DNA from: Bacillus marinisedimentorum
GTDB taxonomy: Bacteria > Bacillota > Bacilli > Bacillales > Bacillaceae_O
DNA length: 64,000 bases
Direction: 5' to 3'
NCBI RefSeq assembly: GCF_001644195.2
Contig: NZ_LWBL02000016.1
Location: forward strand, 62,001 to 126,000
The position numbers and the translations under genes are program-made. Below, one piece after another: positions 17,156 through 27,581 of this stretch. Position 1 is the first letter of the stretch; every line of letters begins with the position of its first letter. The notes beneath the pieces were generated by a model. That model worked only from the letters and a program-made list of their open reading frames with translations. It did no database searches and was not told where the DNA came from.

Positions 17156-20100
17156 ATGTCTCAAACGGAAATTTATCGTCCGAAACACCATGTTCGGTTT
17201 GTAACCGCTGCAAGTTTGTTCGACGGCCATGATGCTTCGATTAACATTATGCGCCGCATTCTTCAGACCAATGGGGTTGAAATCATTCACCTCGGCCACA
17301 ATCGCTCTGTCGAAGAAATTGTCAACGCTGCCATTCAGGAGGATGTCCAGGGTATTGCGATCACTTCCTACCAGGGCGGGCATGTTGAATTTTTTAAATA
17401 CATGTATGACTTGCTGCAGGAAAAAGGGGCGTCGCATATCCGCATTTACGGAGGCGGCGGCGGTGTCATTATTCCGCGGGAAATAAAGGAACTGCACGAT
17501 TACGGCATCTCCCGCATCTTTTCACCTGAAGACGGCCGCGAGATGGGCCTGCAGGGCATGATCAACCTGATGGTAGAAGAATGCGACTTTCCGACCGTAA
17601 CAGGCGTGACCGATGAACTGGCCGGCGTGGCAAAAGGCGATGCCCAGTCAATTGCGCGTGTCATCACCCTTGCGGAAAACCAGCTGTCCGCCAATAAGGA
17701 AACGGCTGCGGCTACGGCTGAAGCCGCTGATTTGTCCGTGCTGGAAAATATGACCCGTGATATTCCGATACTCGGAATAACCGGAACAGGCGGGGCAGGG
17801 AAAAGCTCGCTCACCGACGAACTGGTGCGCCGGTTCCTGAATGAACTGCCCGATAAAAAAATCGCCATTCTTTCTGTCGATCCTACGAAACAAAAAACCG
17901 GCGGAGCGCTCCTGGGTGACCGTATCCGAATGAATGCGATTTTTTCGCCGAACGTTTATATGCGCAGCCTCGCGACTCGAGGATCCAAAACCGAATTGTC
18001 CGCAGCCATCAAAGAAGCGATCCAGGTTGTCAAAGCGGCCGATTTCGATATGATCATCGTCGAAACGAGCGGAATCGGCCAGGGTGATGCTGAAATTGCA
18101 GAAATCAGCGATGTGTCCATGTATGTGATGACGAGCGAATTCGGGGCCCCATCCCAGCTTGAGAAAATCGACATGATTGATTTCGCTGATCTAATCGTCA
18201 TCAATAAATACGAGCGTAAAGGTTCCGAAGATGCGTTGAAACAGGTGCAAAAACAGTACCAGCGCAGCCATATGCTGTTTGACCGCGACCTTTCCGACAT
18301 GCCGGTATACGGCACAATCGCAAGCCAATTCAATGATCCGGGGACAAACACGCTGTTCTCCGTCCTTGTAGAAGCCGTCAATCAAAAATGCGGAACGGAT
18401 TGGACAACAGCGCTTGCACGAACCGATAAAGTGGAAAAGCAAAATTTAATCATATCACCGAACCGCCGTTACTACCTGCGGGAAATTGCGGAAACGGTGC
18501 GCGATTACCACCGCCATACCGATCATCAGGTGAAAGTCGCACGCAGGCTTTACCAGGTTGAGGGGACACTTGAAGCGCTGAAGGCGAAAGAGCAAAATGC
18601 CGAAGTGGTCCGGTCGCTTGAAACCCTGCGTGACGGCATTGAAAGCGAACTGACCAATGAGTCGAAACTGATTTTGGAAAACTGGCCTGAACTGAAAGAA
18701 AAATACAGCGGTGATGAATTTGTCGTTAAAATCCGCGATAAAGAAATCCGGACCGAACTGAATACCAAGACGTTATCAGGGATCTCCATCCCGAAAGTGG
18801 CTCTGCCGAAATACGAAGACTACGGTGAAATCCTGCGCTGGGTGTACAAAGAAAACGTCCCGGGATCCTTTCCATATACTGGCGGCGTATTCCCGTTCAA
18901 GCGTAAAGGCGAGGACCCGAAACGCCAATTTGCCGGAGAAGGAACACCGGAACGGACCAACCGCCGTTTCCATTACCTTTCTAAGGATGATGAAGCAAAA
19001 CGGCTCAGCACCGCGTTTGATTCCGTCACTCTTTACGGGCAGGATCCGGACCCGCGCCCGGACATCTACGGGAAAGTCGGGGAAAGCGGTGTCAGCATCT
19101 GCACGCTTGAAGATATGAAAAAGCTCTATGACGGGTTCGATCTGATTGCCCCGACAACGTCTGTTTCGATGACGATCAACGGGCCGGCGCCGATCATTCT
19201 CGCCATGTTCATGAACACGGCGATCAGCCAGCAGCTTGAACGGTTTGAAGAGGAAAACGGGCGCAAGCCGGATGAAGCGGAAGCGGAGGAAATCAGGGAG
19301 AAGACATTACAGACGGTCCGCGGAACTGTCCAGGCCGACATTTTAAAAGAGGACCAGGGCCAGAACACGTGCATTTTCTCGACTGAATTCGCATTAAGGA
19401 TGATGGGCGATATCCAGGAGTACTTTATCGACCATAAAGTCCGCAACTACTATTCTGTGTCGATTTCCGGCTATCATATCGCTGAAGCGGGTGCGAACCC
19501 GATTTCACAGCTTGCATTCACACTTGCAAACGGATTCACGTATATCGAGTACTACTTGAGCCGCGGCATGGATATCAACGACTTTGCACCGAATCTATCC
19601 TTCTTCTTCTCAAACGGGTTGGATGCCGAATACACCGTGATAGGAAGGGTGGCGCGCCGCATCTGGTCGACGGTGCTGCGTGACAAGTATGGTGCGAATG
19701 AACGGAGCCAGAAGCTGAAATACCATACGCAAACATCCGGGCGCTCCCTGCATGCCCAGGAAATCGACTTCAATGATATCCGGACGACATTGCAGGCTCT
19801 GATGGCGCTGCAGGATAACTGTAACTCGCTTCATACGAATGCATACGACGAAGCCATCACAACGCCGACCGAAGAATCGGTCCGCCGCGCAATGGCGATC
19901 CAGCTCATCATCACAAAGGAGCATGGCCTTTCCAAAAACGAAAACCCGCTGCAAGGTTCATTCGTCATCGATGAGCTTACCGACCTTGTTGAAGAAGCGG
20001 TACTGCAGGAGTTCGAACGGATCAACGACCGCGGCGGCGTGCTCGGCGCCATGGAAACCCAATACCAGCGCGGCAAGATCCAGGAAGAATCAATGCTCTA

Positions 20101-20425
20101 TGAAATGAAAAAACATACCGGCGAACTGCCGATCATCGGTGTCAACACCTATCGCAACCCGAACCCGCCTTCAGAAGAAGAAATGAACACAATTCAGCTG
20201 GCACGGGCATCGAAGGAAGAAAAAGAGCAGCAAATCGAAAACCTGAATGCGTTCAAAGAGCGAAATGAAAGTGAAACGGAAGAAGCACTGAAACGCCTTA
20301 AAGAAACAGCTGTAACAGGCGGCAACATTTTCGCGGAACTGATGGAATGCGTGAAAGTGGCCAGTCTCGGACAGATCACACATGCCCTATACGAAGTCGG
20401 CGGGCAGTACCGGCGCAACATGTAA
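17156..20425 (+). CDS. icmF: Fused isobutyryl-CoA mutase IcmF
   Basis: A 1089-residue fusion protein. Residues about 12-145 form a B12-binding domain with the base-off ligand motif DGHD (Asp23, His25); residues about 200-420 form a MeaI-type GTPase with P-loop [10 protein letters not shown] (209-218) and NKYE; residues about 560-1089 form the TIM-barrel mutase domain with [14 protein letters not shown] and [10 protein letters not shown]. It interconverts isobutyryl-CoA and n-butyryl-CoA with adenosylcobalamin, joining valine breakdown to beta-oxidation. GGGGAGATGAGCGG precedes the ATG. A terminator follows. Confidence 0.96.
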   Translation: MSQTEIYRPKHHVRFVTAASLFDGHDASINIMRRILQTNGVEIIHLGHNRSVEEIVNAAIQEDVQGIAITSYQGGHVEFFKYMYDLLQEKGASHIRIYGGGGGVIIPREIKELHDYGISRIFSPEDGREMGLQGMINLMVEECDFPTVTGVTDELAGVAKGDAQSIARVITLAENQLSANKETAAATAEAADLSVLENMTRDIPILGITGTGGAGKSSLTDELVRRFLNELPDKKIAILSVDPTKQKTGGALLGDRIRMNAIFSPNVYMRSLATRGSKTELSAAIKEAIQVVKAADFDMIIVETSGIGQGDAEIAEISDVSMYVMTSEFGAPSQLEKIDMIDFADLIVINKYERKGSEDALKQVQKQYQRSHMLFDRDLSDMPVYGTIASQFNDPGTNTLFSVLVEAVNQKCGTDWTTALARTDKVEKQNLIISPNRRYYLREIAETVRDYHRHTDHQVKVARRLYQVEGTLEALKAKEQNAEVVRSLETLRDGIESELTNESKLILENWPELKEKYSGDEFVVKIRDKEIRTELNTKTLSGISIPKVALPKYEDYGEILRWVYKENVPGSFPYTGGVFPFKRKGEDPKRQFAGEGTPERTNRRFHYLSKDDEAKRLSTAFDSVTLYGQDPDPRPDIYGKVGESGVSICTLEDMKKLYDGFDLIAPTTSVSMTINGPAPIILAMFMNTAISQQLERFEEENGRKPDEAEAEEIREKTLQTVRGTVQADILKEDQGQNTCIFSTEFALRMMGDIQEYFIDHKVRNYYSVSISGYHIAEAGANPISQLAFTLANGFTYIEYYLSRGMDINDFAPNLSFFFSNGLDAEYTVIGRVARRIWSTVLRDKYGANERSQKLKYHTQTSGRSLHAQEIDFNDIRTTLQALMALQDNCNSLHTNAYDEAITTPTEESVRRAMAIQLIITKEHGLSKNENPLQGSFVIDELTDLVEEAVLQEFERINDRGGVLGAMETQYQRGKIQEESMLYEMKKHTGELPIIGVNTYRNPNPPSEEEMNTIQLARASKEEKEQQIENLNAFKERNESETEEALKRLKETAVTGGNIFAELMECVKVASLGQITHALYEVGGQYRRNM

Positions 20426-20434
20426 GACAGGGAA

Positions 20435-20470
20435 GGGAAATGCGTTTTCTGCGCATTTTCCTCTTTTTTT
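20435..20470 (+). terminator. Terminator after icmF
   Basis: GGGAAATGCG and CGCATTTTCC form a 10-bp stem (one G-T pair), followed by TCTTTTTTT. It ends the mmg-acdA-icmF block. Confidence 0.85.
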
Positions 20471-20893
20471 AAAAGGCTTCCATGATTTTATAGTGACATC
20501 CATAAAATATTTATTTTCCGGCGGGCATTCATTTGCCTTTCATTTATGAGGCTGGTAACTTATAATCTTGTTCAGAAGCACTAACGCAGACAAATCTGCT
20601 TAAGTCACCGCTGTGAATATGGACAAATTAAAAAAGTTACGGTGAATAGTAGCATATTCTTACCATATTTGTTTATAATGAATGGTACGATTTTTATAAG
20701 GGCGCCTGTTTTACAGCAGGTAAATCTGGCAATAATATATAGCAGTCTATTTTTCGTATGTGAACAAGGACGCGAAAACGGCCGGCAGCTGGACGGGCTG
20801 CAGGGGCACCGTGTATAACGGGCCTGCACCACGCGGAAGCCGGGCTTTTTGAGTACCTGTCATGATAAAACCGTTTGCAAGGGAGTGGCTGAG
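20471..20893. other. rpoE upstream region
   Basis: 423 bases without a gene. A TATAAT at 20674-20679 is a possible -10 box but no good -35 is placed ahead of it. GCAGC (about 20787) pairs with GCTGC a few bases on, and GC-rich sequence runs to 20855. TAAAACCGTTTGCA just before the ribosome site resembles a CRE with two mismatches. Confidence 0.4.
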
Positions 20894-21403
20894 ATGGCAT
20901 TGAGTCAATATAAGGACTATGAAGTTGAAGAAATGTCCATGATCGAAATTGCAGTGGAAATCCTGACCGAAGAACGTCAGTCGTATGATTTTCAGGATCT
21001 TGTGCTGAAAATTGCCGATGTAAAAGGAATGACAAGGCAGGAAGTGGAGCAGCGCATCGCCCAGTTCTACACAGACATGAATCTCGACGGCCGGTTTGTC
21101 AGCCTGGGTGATAATCACTGGGGTCTGAGCCGCTGGTATCCGTATGATTCGGATGAGGACGATTTGAACGCAACGGTCAAGCCGAAGCGGAAAAAGAAAA
21201 AGCGTGCCCTTTACGATGATTACGAAGAAGGTTTCGATGATGAAGCGGAAGAAGACGTCGAATCATTTGACGATGATGATGACGACATTCTTGAAGAGGA
21301 TGAAGACCTGGCTTTTGACGATGATGATGACGAAGAAGAGGTTGACGAAGAACTGATCGAGGAAGATGAGTACGATCTTGACGATCTTGATGAAGACGAG
21401 TAA
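20894..21403 (+). CDS. rpoE: RNA polymerase delta subunit
   Basis: A 169-residue protein with a folded N-terminal HARE-HTH domain (MALSQYKDYEVEEMSMIEIA to about residue 95) and a highly acidic, disordered Asp/Glu tail. Delta lowers non-specific nucleic-acid binding of RNA polymerase and speeds recycling; it is specific to Firmicutes. ATG 20894 is chosen behind AAGGGAGTGG; an earlier in-frame start has no such site. It lies directly ahead of pyrG as in B. subtilis. No own terminator is visible apart from the pyrG attenuator. Confidence 0.95.
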   Translation: MALSQYKDYEVEEMSMIEIAVEILTEERQSYDFQDLVLKIADVKGMTRQEVEQRIAQFYTDMNLDGRFVSLGDNHWGLSRWYPYDSDEDDLNATVKPKRKKKKRALYDDYEEGFDDEAEEDVESFDDDDDDILEEDEDLAFDDDDDEEEVDEELIEEDEYDLDDLDEDE

Positions 21404-21408
21404 ACAAC

Positions 21409-21450
21409 TTGACATTAAATGTCGAACCGGATAAAATTCTATTTGGGCTC
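21409..21450 (+). promoter_or_regulatory. pyrG promoter with GGGC start site
   Basis: TTGACA (21409-21414), a 17-bp spacer and TAAAAT (21432-21437) make an excellent sigma-A promoter. Seven bases on, the transcript should begin GGGCTC (21445-21450), the run of Gs used for CTP-sensitive reiterative transcription in Gram-positive pyrG genes. Confidence 0.85.
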
Positions 21451-21476
21451 TAAAAATGATCGTGTACTGATATAAA

Positions 21477-21528
21477 ACAAAAGCGCTCCCCCTTTGGAAA
21501 TGAAGGCGGAGCGCTTTTGTTTTTTTAT
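21477..21528 (+). terminator. pyrG attenuator
   Basis: ACAAAAGCGCTCC and GGAGCGCTTTTGT form a 13-bp stem followed by a T7 tract. The 5' arm contains CTCCCCC, which a poly-G 5' extension of the leader RNA could pair with to prevent termination when CTP is low. It also ends rpoE transcripts. Confidence 0.85.
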
Positions 21529-21535
21529 TTTGCTG

Positions 21536-21646
21536 CTTTGTTAAATGACAGTGTTGATTGGAAAAACGGACATCAAAACTGTGAAGTGACCGCAGAAAAA
21601 TCACCGGCTTTGATGTGCTTTTTATCAACATTACGCTTTAACAGAG
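21536..21646. mobile_element. Short diverged inverted-repeat element
   Basis: CTTTGTTAAATGACAGTGTTGATT at the left and ATCAACATTACGCTTTAACAGAG at the right have the same ends as the element at 21735, about 111 bp overall with an unrelated centre. No clear target duplication is seen, so it is probably older. Confidence 0.6.
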
Positions 21647-21734
21647 TCATTTTATAATAAAGTCATCAGATGCAAGACCCCCTGAGGAAAAGGGAAAGAA
21701 CATCACGTCTTTTACAGCATCTCTTTTACTTTTT

Positions 21735-21918
21735 GTCTCTGTTAAACGCTAGTGTTGATTTCCGTTGCAGGTACTCGCTTTCCGCGGGGCGGGCGGTGAG
21801 CCTCCTCATCGCTATAGCTCTTGCGGGGTCTCACCTGTCCCGCTAGTCCCGCTGGAGTCTCGCACCTTCCACTCCAATCAACTAGTATAAAAAATCAACA
21901 TTGAGCTTTAACACAGTC
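21735..21918. mobile_element. 184-bp MITE-like element with 8-bp target duplication
   Basis: Terminal repeats GTCTCTGTTAAACGC and GCTTTAACACAGTC bound a GC-rich core (CGCGGGGCGGGCGGTGAGCC...). The element is flanked on both sides by TACTTTTT (21727-21734 and 21919-21926), a perfect 8-bp target-site duplication. It encodes no protein. A relative lies at 24316 and a truncated one at 28309. It sits in the pyrG leader. Confidence 0.88.
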
Positions 21919-21958
21919 TACTTTTTAATGAATTGGTAAAAATAATATAGAATCTTGA

Positions 21959-23584
<1,626 letters not shown>

Positions 23585-23696
23585 TCTGTTTAAAGAAAAC
23601 TCGCCAGTGCCGGCGAATTATCAAGACAAAGGCGCAGCTGCCCTTAGTTAGCTGCTGAATCCAAATACGTCGTCTTTGCTGGTCCTGTATGGAAAT

Positions 23697-23738
23697 AAAA
23701 ACCCGAACAAGCTGGAATGAGCTTTTTCGGGTTTTTTG
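23697..23738 (+). terminator. Terminator after pyrG
   Basis: AAAACCCGAA and TTCGGGTTTT pair, followed by TTTTGTTG. Confidence 0.85.
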
Positions 23739-23823
23739 TTGCTTTAAGATTGTGGTTTAGACAGTTTCCGGATTTTCATGAGGTATGTTAATGTCTTATT
23801 AAGCAAAAGTAAGAATGCCAAAA

Positions 23824-24266
23824 TCAGAGACGGACCGGCAGATAAATTTCCACCTCTTCTCCTTTTTCCATTTGATGATAGGTTTCAACTATATAGGATT
23901 CCAAATCTCTTTGATACCCCTGTTTTTTAGCCCACTTCAATAACTGGGCATGAAGGTTTCCGATATTGGATACTTTCCCTCTGGTGGTCACATAACTTTG
24001 TGCAGTTTCAATAAAACTCATTCCTGGAGGAACGTCATTTAATGGGTCATTAACAATTAATCCTGCATAATAGTGGCCCTCTAGATGGTTTAAATCCTTT
24101 TTGGGCTGAAAGAAAGCGATCTCTGTTTCAGAATGGTTATGAATTTCGTTTGACCGAAGTAAAAGCTGCTGTGCAAGAACAGGAACTTCAGTGCCAAATT
24201 TGCAAATGCCCCAGTTCCTTTTAAGCACACTGCTTTAAAGCCTTTCTTTACTTGCTTAAATTCCAT
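23824..24266 (-). pseudogene. GyrI-like (AraC effector-binding type) protein, frameshifted
   Basis: From an ATG at 24266 (behind GGAGGTACTGG) the minus strand reads MEFKQVKKGFKAVCLKGTGAFA and then loses frame; from about 24228 another frame continues with FGTEVPVLAQQLLLRSNEI and ends EVEIYLPVRL. Together they make a GyrI/SOUL-type small-molecule-binding domain of about 147 residues. One base appears to be missing in the AAATTT run at 24196-24201. No DNA-binding domain is attached. Whether this is decay or a sequencing error is open. Confidence 0.7.
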
Positions 24267-24315
24267 CCAGTACCTCCATTGATTTTCTTGAATTCTCTAA
24301 TTCACTTTCAGTTTT

Positions 24316-24552
24316 GGCTCTGTTAAACGCTAGTGTTGATTTCCGTTGAAGGTACTCGCTTTCACCCAAGGGCACAAGTGCGACATCTGTTCCTGCTTCC
24401 CTCCGGTCGCACTCACAGTGTCTTCTTTGCCGCGGGGCGGGCGGTGAGCCTCCTCGTCGCTCCGCTCCTGTGGGGTCTCACCTGTCCCGCTAGTCCCGCA
24501 GGAGTCTCGCACCTTCCACTCCAATAAATCAACATTGAGCTTTAACACAGCC
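24316..24552. mobile_element. 237-bp MITE-like element with 8-bp target duplication
   Basis: GGCTCTGTTAAACGC at the left and GCTTTAACACAGCC at the right, flanked by TCAGTTTT on both sides (24308-24315 and 24553-24560). The core is close to that of the 21735 element but carries roughly 53 additional bases after GGTACTCGCTTT. It encodes nothing. It inserted just upstream of the GyrI-like gene. Confidence 0.88.
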
Positions 24553-24605
24553 TCAGTTTTAAAAAATCCTCTAAACAAATAGACGTTCTGCTTCAGGATA
24601 TGGGC

Positions 24606-25139
24606 TTAGTCGTACTCCTCCATAATCTCCAGCACACTGAAATACAGGCCGTAATAAGCAAACAGCGCAGCAATGCCTGAAGGAAGCCCGATACGCTCGC
24701 CGTCATCCTGCGGAAGCAGTGCTCTCACACATTTTGTATCAATATGGAAGTCCGTTTCTTCGTGCAGGCCGGGCCCGTCACTCTCCCTGACTGCGGATAT
24801 GCCGACAGCGACAGCACCTGCTTCTGCGGCCTTTTTGGCAATATCCACAACTTTTTCATCATCCGAAAAGCGGGTGGCCAGGATGATCCGGTCGACGGGA
24901 GTCAACGAGGCCATCGTTCCGTGTTTGTCAATAAGCGGCCGCGCTTCCGGAAAGCGCTCGGGCCCACTCAAAGCCTGTCCTTCAATAGCCTTCATTTCAT
25001 CGGCACCGTATATGTATACATTTCCGTCACCGACAAGGGCCTGGCTGACAGCACGTGCCCCGTCTTCAATCGCCATTTCCTCTTCTTCCCCGATTTTTTT
25101 GAAAATACCGGACAGCTGTGTGGCAAATATTTTAAGCAT
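24606..25139 (-). CDS. ywjG: DUF2529 family protein YwjG
   Basis: A 177-residue soluble protein (MLKIFATQLSGIFKKIGEEE...) with a SIS-like alpha/beta arrangement: GDGNVYIYGADEM, then DRIILATRFSDDE and AVAVGISAVRE. The family is conserved between pyrG and spo0F in Bacillus and its function is unknown; the SIS-like look suggests phosphosugar binding. ATG 25139 follows a GGAGGGCGA ribosome site; an in-frame extension of 13 codons is not preferred. It is transcribed against its neighbours. Confidence 0.85.
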   Translation of the reverse strand: MLKIFATQLSGIFKKIGEEEEMAIEDGARAVSQALVGDGNVYIYGADEMKAIEGQALSGPERFPEARPLIDKHGTMASLTPVDRIILATRFSDDEKVVDIAKKAAEAGAVAVGISAVRESDGPGLHEETDFHIDTKCVRALLPQDDGERIGLPSGIAALFAYYGLYFSVLEIMEEYD

Positions 25140-25293
25140 ATATGTCGCCCTCCCTGGAAAAAGGTGATGCTCTGACATCTATCTTACAGGTTCGGCGTGC
25201 CGAACGCCAAAGTGTTTGAATTTCAAGGGGAAATGCACGTTAAAAAATGGTTTTGTTAGACCGGGATGACGGATAGTGGCTCCGGACATTTAA

Positions 25294-25542
25294 TTTCGCG
25301 CAGAGTTGTGGCTGTTTCACCCTAAACGACATATTTTTCACGCTGTTGGACCCTGTTTTCACGCCGAACTCTGCGAGCTATTACAGCCGGGGCCGGGTTT
25401 CGCGCCACAATCTCGAACTTTCACGCCAACCCATTCACATTTCACGCGCTAACCCAGCCTATTCACGCCAAATCTCTGGCTATTCACGCCAGAGCACTTG
25501 TTTCACGCCGAACTCGTTGTACCATTCCGGCAACATTACGCC
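25294..25542 (+). repeat. 21-bp phased TTTCACGCC array C (12 units)
   Basis: Units begin at 25294, 25315, 25336, 25357, 25380 (degenerate), 25398, 25419, 25440, 25461, 25482, 25501 and 25534. Most steps are exactly 21; others are 23 then 18 around the degenerate unit, then 19 and 33. Sequences are TTTCACGCC, ATTCACGCC, TTTCGCGCC and close variants, with unrelated 12-base spacers. The array fills the gap between the divergent ywjG and spo0F genes. Confidence 0.88.
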
Positions 25543-25719
25543 TGCAACCTCGAGTTGCTCGCCAATCATCATCATACATAGTCTGGAAGACAACCGGCCA
25601 GAATCACCTTTAATATAAAGAGACCAGACAATTCAACAGAGTCCATCGCACCACAGCGCAAGCGGAACGCTTCAAACGAACCCGCCCCTCACCTCAAACA
25701 GTTCCAAAAACCAGAATTT

Positions 25720-25726
25720 TGCCGAA
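25720..25726 (+). promoter_or_regulatory. Spo0A box upstream of spo0F
   Basis: TGCCGAA within TTTTGCCGAAAAAT fits the Spo0A site TGNCGAA and its A/T-rich flanks. It lies 49 bp ahead of the sigma-H -35 element. Spo0A acts on spo0F in B. subtilis. Confidence 0.55.
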
Positions 25727-25774
25727 AAATAAATATTCCTGATGGAAACTGGTGAAATGTTTTATGTAAAGTCG

Positions 25775-25804
25775 GCAGGAAAACCGAAGTAATTGAAAGA
25801 ATAC
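25775..25804 (+). promoter_or_regulatory. Sigma-H promoter of spo0F
   Basis: GCAGGAAAA (25775-25783) matches the -35 consensus RnAGGAwWW in full, a 12-bp spacer follows, and AAAGAATAC (25796-25804) matches RnnGAATww. spo0F is known to be transcribed by sigma-H in B. subtilis. Confidence 0.8.
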
Positions 25805-25805
25805 A

Positions 25806-25833
25806 TTGGAAGTTAATGTTTTTTATACATAAT
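25806..25833 (+). promoter_or_regulatory. Possible sigma-A promoter of spo0F
   Basis: TTGGAA (25806-25811), 16-bp spacer, CATAAT (25828-25833). It overlaps the region just downstream of the sigma-H promoter and is only moderately close to consensus. Confidence 0.35.
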
Positions 25834-25872
25834 CTCAGTAATTTATCAATCCCGTAAAGTGAGGTGATTTAT

Positions 25873-26238
25873 ATGGGTGAAAAAATTCTGATTGTCGATG
25901 ACCAGTACGGCATCCGAATTCTGCTCAATGAAGTTTTCCAAAAAGAGGGCTACGAGACTTTCCAGGCTGCCAATGGCGTCCAGGCACTTTCCATCTTGGA
26001 AAATGAAAAGCCGGACCTTGTCCTGCTTGACATGAAGATTCCGGGGATGGACGGGATTGAGATTTTGAAGCGGATGAAAGAAAAGGATGACTCAACAAGG
26101 GTTATGATCATGACGGCCTATGGTGAACTGGATATGATCGAGGAAGCGAAAAACCTTGGTGCCCTAACTCATTTCGCCAAGCCTTTTGACATTGACGAAA
26201 TCAGGCAGTCTGTCAGGGAGATTCTTGCCTCCAGTTAG
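25873..26238 (+). CDS. spo0F: Sporulation phosphorelay response regulator Spo0F
   Basis: A 121-residue single-domain receiver that takes phosphate from sporulation kinases and passes it to Spo0B. The acidic pocket is DD (residues 9-10), the phosphoacceptor Asp53 in [10 protein letters not shown], the Thr in MTAYGE and the Lys in FAKPFD, all in place. No output domain is present, as expected. ATG 25873 follows GAGGTGA; an upstream GTG is within that site. Sigma-H, Spo0A and possibly sigma-A signals lie upstream. Confidence 0.96.
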   Translation: MGEKILIVDDQYGIRILLNEVFQKEGYETFQAANGVQALSILENEKPDLVLLDMKIPGMDGIEILKRMKEKDDSTRVMIMTAYGELDMIEEAKNLGALTHFAKPFDIDEIRQSVREILASS

Positions 26239-26325
26239 GCAGACCGGTCAAACACTCTGTAGTTCAGGTTGAAATTTTCCGATTTTATCATCTTCAGGAC
26301 GACATTTCCATACGTTCAACCCATA

Positions 26326-26360
26326 AAAAAGCCGGCCCTGCAGCAGAAGCCGGCCTTTTC
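26326..26360 (+). terminator. Terminator after spo0F
   Basis: AAAAAGCCGGC and GCCGGCCTTTT pair with one mismatch around a CAG-rich loop and end in CTTTTC. Confidence 0.75.
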
Positions 26361-26421
26361 ATATGCTCATAAAAATGTTAATAATTTGTTCATAATTAAC
26401 GAAAGATTGATTCAGCGATGT

Positions 26422-26435
26422 TGTTAACGTTTACA
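26422..26435 (+). promoter_or_regulatory. CRE-like site upstream of fba
   Basis: TGTTAACGTTTACA differs from the CcpA consensus at one position. It is 26 bp ahead of the -35 box of the fba promoter, a position that could allow activation. Confidence 0.4.
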
Positions 26436-26461
26436 CGCCGAACCCCGTCAGAAAGCCTGTA

Positions 26462-26490
26462 TTGCCCTCCTTGAAACGTATTGGTATGCT
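26462..26490 (+). promoter_or_regulatory. Sigma-A promoter of fba
   Basis: TTGCCC (26462-26467), 17-bp spacer, TATGCT (26485-26490). The leader to the fba start codon is about 120 bases. Confidence 0.55.
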
Positions 26491-26617
26491 AGAGGAGAAA
26501 ACTTAGCATGTTCTTCCCGCCGCTGCAAAACACTGTCATTATCCACGAAGGTGTGTATGTTCAGTTTACAGTGGGTAAATCATAAAGACATGTGATATTT
26601 TTAAGGAGGATACAAGA

Positions 26618-27481
26618 ATGCCTTTAGTTTCTATGACAGAAATGCTAAATAAAGCCAAAGAAGAAGGTTATGCTGTAGGACAGTTTAACCTGAACAATCT
26701 TGAGTTCACACAGGCGATCCTGCAGGCTGCCCAGGAAGAAAAGTCTCCGGTCATCCTTGGTGTTTCTGAAGGAGCTGCCCGTTACATGGGTGGATTCAAA
26801 TTGGTTGTGAAAATGGTCGAAGCATTGATGGAAGAATATAAAGTGACCGTTCCGGTCGCCATTCACCTTGACCATGGCTCCAGCTTTGAAAAGTGCGCCC
26901 TGGCAATCCAGGCCGGATTCACTTCCGTTATGATTGACGGCTCCCACTTCCCGCTTGATGAAAACATCGCTCTTACAAAAAAAGTGGTTGAGCTTGCACA
27001 TATCCACGGCGTATCGGTTGAAGCTGAACTTGGCCGCATCGGCGGACAGGAAGACGATCTAATCGTGGATGATGCTGAAGCGGCATATGCGGTTCCGGCA
27101 GAGTGCGACCGTCTTGTTGAAGAAACGAAAGTTGACTGCTTTGCTCCGGCACTTGGTTCTGTTCACGGCCCGTACAAAGGCGAACCGAACCTTGGCTTCG
27201 ACCGCATGGAAGAAGTTAGCAAGCTGACAGGTATACCGCTCGTACTTCACGGCGGCACAGGAATTCCTACAAAAGATATCGAGAGAGCGATTTCCCTTGG
27301 CACAGCCAAGATCAATGTGAATACGGAGAACCAGATTTCTTCCGCTAAGCGTGTACGTGAGGTTCTTGCAGAACAGCCTGAACAATATGATCCGCGTAAA
27401 TATCTTGGACCTGCACGCGATGCCATCAAAGAAACAGTCATCGGCAAAATGCGTGAATTCGGTTCTTCCAATAAAGCATAA
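26618..27481 (+). CDS. fba: Class II fructose-1,6-bisphosphate aldolase
   Basis: A 287-residue zinc-dependent aldolase of glycolysis and gluconeogenesis. The zinc ligand region HLDHGSSFE (residues about 82-90), the ASVMIDGSH-like strand ([15 protein letters not shown]), [12 protein letters not shown] and LHGGTGIP (phosphate and zinc binding) are all present. AAGGAGGATACAAG precedes the ATG. Neighbours spo0F and tal match B. subtilis. Confidence 0.97.
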   Translation: MPLVSMTEMLNKAKEEGYAVGQFNLNNLEFTQAILQAAQEEKSPVILGVSEGAARYMGGFKLVVKMVEALMEEYKVTVPVAIHLDHGSSFEKCALAIQAGFTSVMIDGSHFPLDENIALTKKVVELAHIHGVSVEAELGRIGGQEDDLIVDDAEAAYAVPAECDRLVEETKVDCFAPALGSVHGPYKGEPNLGFDRMEEVSKLTGIPLVLHGGTGIPTKDIERAISLGTAKINVNTENQISSAKRVREVLAEQPEQYDPRKYLGPARDAIKETVIGKMREFGSSNKA

Positions 27482-27497
27482 CAATTGCAGAATAAAG

Positions 27498-27533
27498 CGA
27501 AACCGTCTACTGGTAAGGCGGTTTCCTTTTTCT
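27498..27533 (+). terminator. Terminator after fba
   Basis: GAAACCG and CGGTTTC pair, followed by CTTTTTC. Confidence 0.75.
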
Positions 27534-27581
27534 TAATAGTTTTTTAACTATTCATACCATAGATATCTGGAGGGATGAGGA

